From Cenococcum geophilum 1.58 (Eukaryota > Ascomycota > Dothideomycetes > Gloniales > Gloniaceae): 64,000 nucleotides of DNA. The notes under the pieces were generated by a model. The model searched no databases and was not told where the DNA came from. It worked only from the letters and a program-made list of their open reading frames with translations. The DNA lies in assembly GCA_001692895.1 (NCBI GenBank), contig KV748313.1:1-64000 (forward strand). Reading direction: 5' to 3'. The position numbers and the translations under genes are program-made. Below, piece after piece: positions 57,132-64,000 of this stretch. Position 1 is the first letter of the stretch, and each line of letters starts with the position of its first letter.

Positions 57132-59379
57132 GAACCTTTAAACCGGAAAAGTAACAGTCCGACGTCCAAGCGGGCTTAGACCGCCCAGGCCACGCGCGCT
57201 TAGGCCAAATCTCAACGTTGCCACCAAAGATAAGCCCCTTTCTCGGAAAAGTTAGCAAAATTCTATATACGGCTTAGTTAATGCCTAGAAATACCTAGTA
57301 CGCCTTAATATAAGATAGGGCGCGGAGTTAGACTTACTCTAAAAGTATAAGATAATATGTCGCATTTTATATATTTTCTAAGAAAAAAAATATATTTAGT
57401 TCTTTTTCTAGTACTTAACGGACTATTATAATAGAACCTAGCACCAGGTTTCCAAAGGCATATAATTACTAGTAAAATTGGCTTAAAGCTTCTTTAAGAC
57501 CGAAAAGTAACCGTCCGGTAACCGTCCGGTAACAGTCTAGTAGAGGTCTAGATATAGTAAAGGTAACTATTCTTAAGGGGTGCTACTAGGAATTTAACCT
57601 TATCTACTAAATTTTCTAAGAAAATCTTAAAAGCGGGCATGCGCCGCAAGCACGAATTTTTTAACGTAGTAGATACTAAATCTTATTATAAATTCTAAAT
57701 ACGCACTTATAATTTATTGGAAAAAACAAGAGAAAAAACTATAAAAAAGTTTTATCGTTTTATTACGCTAATTAAGATTATTATTATCCCAAGGCCAAGA
57801 TTTCCCCTTAAGTTCTCGGTATTTCTAAGCAATTTAGTAATTACTCTTATATACCTCTACCTTTAAACCTTTTTAATACACGAAAACTTCGTTAAAACCT
57901 AGCAATTTTCCTTAATATTTAGCTCTTACCCTTATAACATCCTCGGTATTAATTGTTTAACGTTTTAACCGAGCTTTTAATACTATTTCCATCCATTTTA
58001 TGCGCCTACTCTACTTAGAGCTCTTATCAACCGTAGAAAAATCCTCCTAAAAAGCAGTTTTACTAAAATATATGCTATATATTGATATAATAGTCTATAA
58101 AATAATATATAATTAGTAAATATAGGTAGGGCTTTTAATATAAATTAGATATATTAATACCTTTTGCTCTAAATAGCCCTTTTTTAAGGTTTCTTAAGAC
58201 TCTTTTGCTACGCCACGGTATAATTAAGCCCAATATTTTAATAGAATTAGAACACCTTTTACTTTTATAAATAAAGAGTAGTACCAATTATAAAATAATT
58301 AAGAAATATTATTAGTATAACTAATAATTCCGTGCAGCTATATAATATCCTTATTTAAGAACTTTAGTAGTGTTCCGTTTATAGTAATTTCCCTAAATAG
58401 GCAATAGTTTTCTTAAAGTGGTAGAGAGGATTTAAGGGTATTTAACTAGAAAATTAAGGTTAATACTTAAGGTTAGTTAAGGTGCTAAACGGTATTAGAC
58501 TAAGATAGATTTCACGTAAGTTCCGTAAAAGTCTCTTAAAGACCTCGCTACACTAAAGTAAAATCTCTAGCAGTCTTAATATTTAAGTTAAAATTAAATA
58601 AATTCTGCCTTTAAATAGTAACCTTTACTTAAAGAGGTAAAGCGTAATCTCTTTCTTAATGCAGCCGAGATATATTAGAGGAATTCTTAAAGATTAAGAG
58701 AGTATAAGAGTGGGTCTTGGAGGGACCAAAAAATAAAGGCATTTTTCGGTATTTTCGAAGATTATTTACACGGTGTAGGTGAATTCTTAGAGGATTAATA
58801 TCCTTTATATCGGATTCTTTAAGAAACCGCACCGTTTCTCCTTTATCTTGCCTTAAAGAAATTAATTATATTTTTCTATTAAGGATATACTCTTATTACG
58901 GTTATACTAATATTTCCTTATAAATTGTAATCTCTTTATATATTCTTCTTCTAGATTAAATAAATTCCTTAGCAAACCTAAGAAGCCATTTATTTTAAAC
59001 GGTAACTACAGCATCTTAAGCTTTATTTCTCGTTAAACCTAAGGTTCCTCCTATACCCTAATTAAGCTGCTGCTTTTTTCTTTTTAATAGAGCCATATTA
59101 AGAAAAATAATTACAATAATAGAACTTTTAGAGATTTGATTAAAAATATCTTAAAATTTTAGATATTTAATTTTAGATTTATATAGCGAAAATAGCTACA
59201 TTAGCGGTTTTTTCTATAAACGCTAATTATTTTTTAGATTTCTTTAATAAAGGACTTACCCCGCACCTTATTTTTACTAAAAACCTTCCAATTATTTTCC
59301 ACGCATATAAGCCTTAGAAAAATTAAGAATTACCTTTTCTCTTAAATTAACTCTTTTCTTTTATTATTAGATACTAAAA
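57132..59379. other. Unassigned AT-rich block, possible left part of a recombinase-bearing element
   Basis: It starts with AACCGGAAAAGTAACAGTCC, and a related motif (GACCGAAAAGTAACCGTCC, then GGTAACCGTCC twice more) recurs near 57508-57535. No convincing protein is readable. A plus-strand stretch near 58660-58790 (EEFLKIKR, EWVLEGPKNKGIFRYFRRLF) is the only one that looks protein-like. It is much less like the known elements in the window. Confidence 0.4.
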
Positions 59380-60560
59380 CTCCCTTAAATCCTATATAGA
59401 AAGCTATAGAAGATACCAAAATTAATAAGGAACTTAATAAGCAACAAGAGATTTTAGTAGCAGAATCTGATGATTCCGTTGGAATTAATAAGTTATTTAA
59501 AACTATATATAAGGCTGCAGAGGGTGCATTAGCACCTATAACTTTATTAAGTTATACAGGGTATATTTCCTATATATTCTAAGAATTTAGTTAAAAATAC
59601 TTATATCTAATAAGATTATTCTAGGCAAATTAAAAAGTATATTAAATTTGTAAAAAAGGAAGCCCTAGAGCTCGAAAAGTTCGTTAAAAAGCTAAATAAA
59701 GATATTCTACCATTAATATGCCTATGGATTTAATCTATCTGTAAAAAGGCCAAACCTAGCTTATCTTCTTAGTTACTATAAGAAAGTAAGAATAGAACCT
59801 GGTCACATGCGTAAAAAATACGTGCGGCAGTCTCCTATTTCTACGCTTATAAGGTTCGTCTTAGAAGTAATTAATTTTCCGAGAAAAGCAATAGAGAATA
59901 GACAGGAAACCCAATACTTTTAGATATTGTGGTAAGATATATAAGAAGTCTATATAGACAAAAGGTATATTTTCTTTCTCAGTAATACCAATAATTATTT
60001 ACTATTTACTATAACTAACGCTATTTTATAGACTCGTGTAGGAGAAACGTAAGAAAGCGTAAGAGCAATTACTGCGTTAAAGCTTTAAGAGCTTTACGAA
60101 TATAACGTAAATCTTAAATATACTTCTTAGTTATCCCATCTTCCTATAGGTTAAGAAGGACGGATTTGGGGAGGTGTTTATTAGCGTATTATAATAAGCC
60201 TTATATATACAATAGCTTTTGCCTATTTTCTTAGATTTAATAAGGTTCTACGTATTAAAGTTTAGCATATTTAAATCCATGACCTTACCACTAGAAAGGT
60301 TAAACTTATACTTAATTTTCGGAAAATACATTAAATAGGAGGTAAGATCTTAAAATTTTAAAAGCATACCTAATTTTAACGGCTTTATAGAAATCTAACC
60401 CTTTTTTCTTTACTTTAACCGAGAAGAGCCCTAGCTTAATATACCCACTCTTCTACTTAAATAGCTAGATATCTCAAAAGTTACGTTAAGTTACTTATTT
60501 AGACCATTTAATGCATTTAACCAGCCAATGGTTAGTAAAAATGTTAAATTAGTAAGTTTT
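59380..60560 (+). pseudogene. Probable tyrosine recombinase pseudogene
   Basis: The plus strand reads KKEALELEKFVKKLNKDILP (near 59650-59710), then HAxKIRAAVSYFYAYKVRL (about 59807-59865) and GNPxLLDIVVRYIRSLYRQK (about 59908-59967). IAFACFLRF-like text, NKVLRIK and IHDLTTRKVKLILNFRKIH (about 60270-60330) come next. 'A.K.RAA.SYF', 'GNP...V..Y..SL.R.K' and 'R..EVL.I....I.....LTLRKTH' is the order seen in fungal phage-integrase-like tyrosine recombinases. The C-terminal catalytic HxxR and Tyr are not readable. Many stops and probable frame changes. It may belong to a mobile element unlike the Ndc10-type Cryptons at 4631-15222. Confidence 0.5.
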
Positions 60561-61045
60561 TTATTATTTTATAGAGAGTTTATTATTTTAATATTTTATC
60601 TAGGCCTCTGGAGTTTTTCTTTAGAATTTTTAACAAAATCTTATTAATATTAGGGAAGATCCGCTTGTTTATGGGGGCCACTCCTTTTAAAGGGGTGGCG
60701 TTTAGTATTTTTCTAGTGAAAAACGCTAGGGAATTCGGAAATTATGTAGTTGGGGAGGCTAGAGCTTGGAGTTTAATTCTTTGACAATTGTATAGTATCT
60801 TCTCGGTAGAAACGATGATCCAGTTAAATCTCGCGAGGATTACATGAATCCGAAGGCTTAAAAAGGTACCTTATATCCTTATTATAGAAGATCTTATAAT
60901 TGTGCTTAATATATAGTTTTATCAGAATATCTTTATTTAATATAGCTATAAATATTTAAATATCTTAAGAGAATTATCTAAAAAGAATTAACCCCTACTA
61001 GGTAATACTTAAAGACTTAGTTATATAAAAATAAAAATAGANGGG
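60561..61045. other. Unassigned stretch leading to the satellite
   Basis: No gene recognised. A short, less mutated part near 60660-60860 keeps CA/TG. It ends at an N-bearing G-run (about 61042-61057) that may be an assembly joint. Confidence 0.4.
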
Positions 61046-61065
61046 GGGANGGTATTNTAGTAGAT

Positions 61066-62640
61066 ATTATAGTAGATATAGAGCTTTATATAGAGCTTTA
61101 AGGGAGCTTTATAGAGAGTATCTAGCAGGGCTTTTAGTAGAGCCTTTAGTAGAGCTCCGCGTAGAGCTTCGGTAGAGCTCTATGCAGAGCTTTAGTAAAG
61201 CTCTATATAGAGTCTTAGTAAAGCTTCGTGCCGAGCTTCTGGTAGAGCCTTTAGTAGAGCTCTATGTAGAGCTTCGTTTAGAGCTTTAAGGGAGCTTCGT
61301 AGAGAGCATCTAGCGNAGCTTCTAGTAGAGCCTTTAGTAGAGCTCCGTGTAGAGCTTCGGTAGAGCTCTATGCGGAGTTTTAGCAGAGCTTCGTGCCGAG
61401 CTTTTGGCAGAGCCTTTGGTAGAGCTCTATGCAGAGCTTTGTGCAGAGCTTTATGCAGAGCTTCTGGTAGAGCCTTTAGCAGAGCTCCGTGCAGAGCTTT
61501 AGTAGAGCTCTATATAGAGCTTCGGTAGAGCTCTATGCAGAGCTTTAGTAGAGCTCTGTATGGAGTCTTGGTAGAGCTTTGTGCCGAGCTTCTGGCAGAG
61601 CCTTTGGTAGAGCTCCGTGCAGAGCTTCGTGCAGAGCTTTGAGGGAGCTTCGTAGAGAGCATCTGGCAGAGCTTCCTTTGGTAGAGCTCTGTGCAGAGCT
61701 TCGGTAGAGCTCTGTACGGAGTCTTTGTAGAGCTTCGTGCGAGCTTCTGCAGAGCCTTGTAGAGCTCCGTACAGAGCTTCGTGCAGAGCTTGAGGGAGCT
61801 TCGTAGAGAGCATCTGCAGAGCTTCGTACAGAGCTTCTGGTAGAGCCTTTGGTAGAGCTCCGTTGCAGAGCTTCGGTAGAGCTCCGTATAGAGCTTCGGT
61901 AGAGCTCCGTGTAGAGCTTCGGTAGAGCTCCGTATAAAGCTTAGTAGAGCTCCGTGCAGAGCTTCGGTAGAGCTCCGTGCAGAGCTTCGGTAGAGCTCGT
62001 GTAGAGCTTCAGTAGAGCTCTATGCAGAGCTTCGGTAGAGCTCTGTACGGAGTCTTTGTAGAGCTTCGTGCCGAGCTTCGGCAGAGCCTTGGTAGAGCTC
62101 CGTACAGAGCTTCGTGCAGAGCTTGAGGGAGCTTCGTAGAGAGCATCTGGCAGAGCTTCGTACAGAGCTCTGGTAGAGCCTTTGGTAGAGCTCCGTGCTG
62201 AGCTTCGGTAGAGCTCCGTATAGAGCTTCGGTAGAGCTCCGTGTAGAGCTTCGGTAGAGCTCTATGCAGAGCTTCGGTAGAGCTCTGTACGGAGTCTTGG
62301 TAGAGCTTCGTGCCGAGCTTCTGGCAGAGCCTTTGGTAGAGCTCCGTACAGAGCTTCGTGTAGAGCTTTGAGGGAGCTTCGTAGAGAGCATCTGGCAGAG
62401 CTTCGTACAGAGCTTCTGGTAGAGCCTTTGGTAGAGCCTTTGGTAGAGCTCCGTGCAGAGCTTCGGTAGAGCTCTATACGGAGCTTCGGTAGAGCTCTAT
62501 ACGGAGCTTCGGTAGAGCTCTATGCGGAGTCTTGGCAGAGCTCCGTGCAGAGCTTTGAGGGAGCTTCGTAGGGAGCCTCTGGGAGCTTCGTGCAGAGCTT
62601 TCTGGCANAGCTTTCTGGCAGAGCCTTTGGTAGAGCCTCT
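61066..62640 (-). repeat. Satellite array, left inverted arm
   Basis: Built from about 10-12-bp subunits (GAGCTTCGGTAGAGCTCYRT...). A longer marker phrase, GAGGGAGCTTCGTAGAGAGC, recurs near 61641, 61792, 62125 and 62371, with variants near 61101, 61289 and 62547, so a looser higher-order repeat exists. The frames across it (STKLYQRLC-type peptides) are artefacts. Confidence 0.92.
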
Positions 62641-62745
62641 GACTCAGTTTTAGCCCGTGCCGTATTTAACTAAGAGTCTACTAAACTATAATAATTCTAG
62701 CTTAAAGCTAGGCTCCATAATTAATTTCCCTAGCTACCAAAGCTT
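62641..62745. other. Unique spacer at the centre of the inverted satellite
   Basis: About 105 bp of non-satellite sequence (TCTGACTCAGTTTTAGCC...). It contains a small palindrome CTAGCTTAAAGCTAG near 62697. Confidence 0.7.
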
Positions 62746-64000
62746 TACTAGAGCTCTGCACGGGGCTTTGCACNNAGCTCNANATAGGCTCTNCANGGAG
62801 CTCTATATGGGCTCTACACGGAGCTCTACCAAAGGCTCTGCCAGAAAGCTCTGCNAGAAAGCTCTGCTAGAAAGCTCTGCACGAAGCTGCCAGAGGCTCC
62901 CTACGAAGCTCCCTCAAAGCTCTGCACGGAGCTCTGCCAAGACTCCGCATAGAGCTCTACCAAAGCTCCGCATAGAGCTCTACCGAAGCTCTACACGGAG
63001 CTCTACCAAAGCTCTGCACGGAGCTCTACCAAAGGCTCTACCAGAAGCTCTGTACGAAGCTCTACCAGATGCTCTCTACAAAGCTCCCTTAAAGCTCTGC
63101 ACGAAGCTCTGCACGGAGCTCTACTAAAGGCTCTGCCAGAAGCTCAGCACGAAGCTCTACCAAGACTCCGTACAGAGCTCTACCGAAGCTCTGCATAGAG
63201 CTCTACTAAAGTTCTACACGGAGCTCTACCGAAGCTCTGCACGGAGTTCTACCGAAGCTCTGTACGGAGCTCTACCGAAGCTCTACACGGAGCTCTACCG
63301 AAGCTCTGCACGGAGCTCTACCGAAGCTCTGCTAAAGGCTCTACCAGAAGCTCTACCAGAGGCTCTCTACGAAGCTCCCTTAAAGTTCTACACGAAGCTC
63401 TGCACGGAGCTCTACTAAAGGCTCTGCTAGAAGCTCGGCACGAAGCTCTACCAAGACTCCGTACAGAGCTCTACTAAAGTTTTGCATAGAGCTCTACTGA
63501 AGCTCTACACGGAGCTCTGCTTAAGGCTCTACCAAAAGCTCTGCTAGAGGCTCTCTATAAAGCTCCCTTAAAGCTCTACACGGAGCTCTACTAAGACTCC
63601 GTATAGAGCTTTACTAAGGGCTCTATATAAAGCTCTACTAAAGCTTTACACGGAGCTCTACTAAAGCTCTACACAGAGCTCTACTAAAGGCTCTACCAGA
63701 AGCTCTATATAAAGCTCTGCTAGATACTCTCTATAAAGCTTCCTTAAGGCTCTATACGAAGCTCTACACGGAGCTCTACTAAAGGCTCTACTAGAAGCTC
63801 GGTATAAAGCTTTACTAAGACTCCGTATAGAGCTCTACTAAAGCTCTATATAGGGCTCTTTAACTTTTATAATGTCTACTATAAAGCTCTACGCGAAGCT
63901 CTATTAAAGCTCTATTAAAGCCTTACGCGGAGCTATATTAAAGCCTTTATATTAAGCCTTATATAAAGCTCTATATAAAGCTCTACGTCTATTATAATAT
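62746..64000 (+). repeat. Satellite array, right inverted arm
   Basis: The same subunits as the left arm but in the opposite orientation (GAGCTCTACCGAAGCTCTGCA). Several N bases occur near 62774-62855. It becomes more AT-rich toward the window end, suggesting stronger RIP there. Confidence 0.92.

Noticed and set aside
61499-62391. Open frames in the satellite (STKLYQ/ALHRALP-type peptides), also 62657-63127
   Set aside because: They follow the repeat unit and exist only because the unit lacks stops in one frame; no start context or domain.

Overview
The window looks like a transposon graveyard from a filamentous ascomycete fungus (Pezizomycotina). I found no intact host gene, tRNA or rRNA. 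Almost every recognisable protein-coding stretch is transposon-derived and is peppered with TAA/TAG codons. CpA/TpG look scarce and TpA abundant by eye, which is the footprint of repeat-induced point mutation (RIP). The mix of elements (Gypsy and Copia LTR elements, a Tad-like LINE, Cryptons, pogo/Fot1, Tc1 and Mutator-like elements) also fits such a fungus. Scattered N bases show that the assembly is imperfect.

Layout from left to right: the tail of an AGCTCT-rich satellite (1-60); the end of a small Mutator-like element (215-529); a short Copia fossil (556-4321, TSD AGCTT) whose 3' LTR carries two non-autonomous DNA elements, a 433-bp TA-flanked MITE and a 591-bp element with a 9-bp duplication; a head-to-tail array of three about 3.5-kb Cryptons (4631-15222); a Copia LTR remnant and a LINE-like fragment; a Gypsy fossil (16549-26637) split by a whole-length Copia fossil (19732-25730, TSD ATAAT); a Tc1-like transposase pseudogene (26830-28216); and a less mutated island of about 0.5 kb.

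Next is a three-level nest. A Mutator-like transposon with about 140-bp terminal inverted repeats (28693-42252) is split by a minus-strand Gypsy fossil (29786-40563), which in turn is split by a 5'-truncated LINE (32261-35124, 13-bp TSD). It is followed by a pogo element (42287-46345, TSD TA) whose transposase frame is interrupted by a non-coding, tandem-repeat-filled transposon (43586-45164, TSD AAT). Then comes a one-sided stack: a second pogo-type 5' end, a Gypsy LTR plus gag, a second Gypsy (48276 on, same family as 29786-40563), a Copia (54219 on), and an unassigned AT-rich block (57132-61040) that includes a probable tyrosine-recombinase pseudogene. The window ends in the same satellite as at base 1, here arranged as two inverted arms around a spacer of about 0.1 kb.

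The elements do not work together as a pathway. The biological content is insertion order and differential decay. The most unusual points are the tandem Crypton array, the repeat-packed transposon inside the pogo frame, a palindrome module shared by the 3' regions of unrelated LTR elements, and the inverted satellite. All family calls come from reading motifs by eye; no database search was possible.
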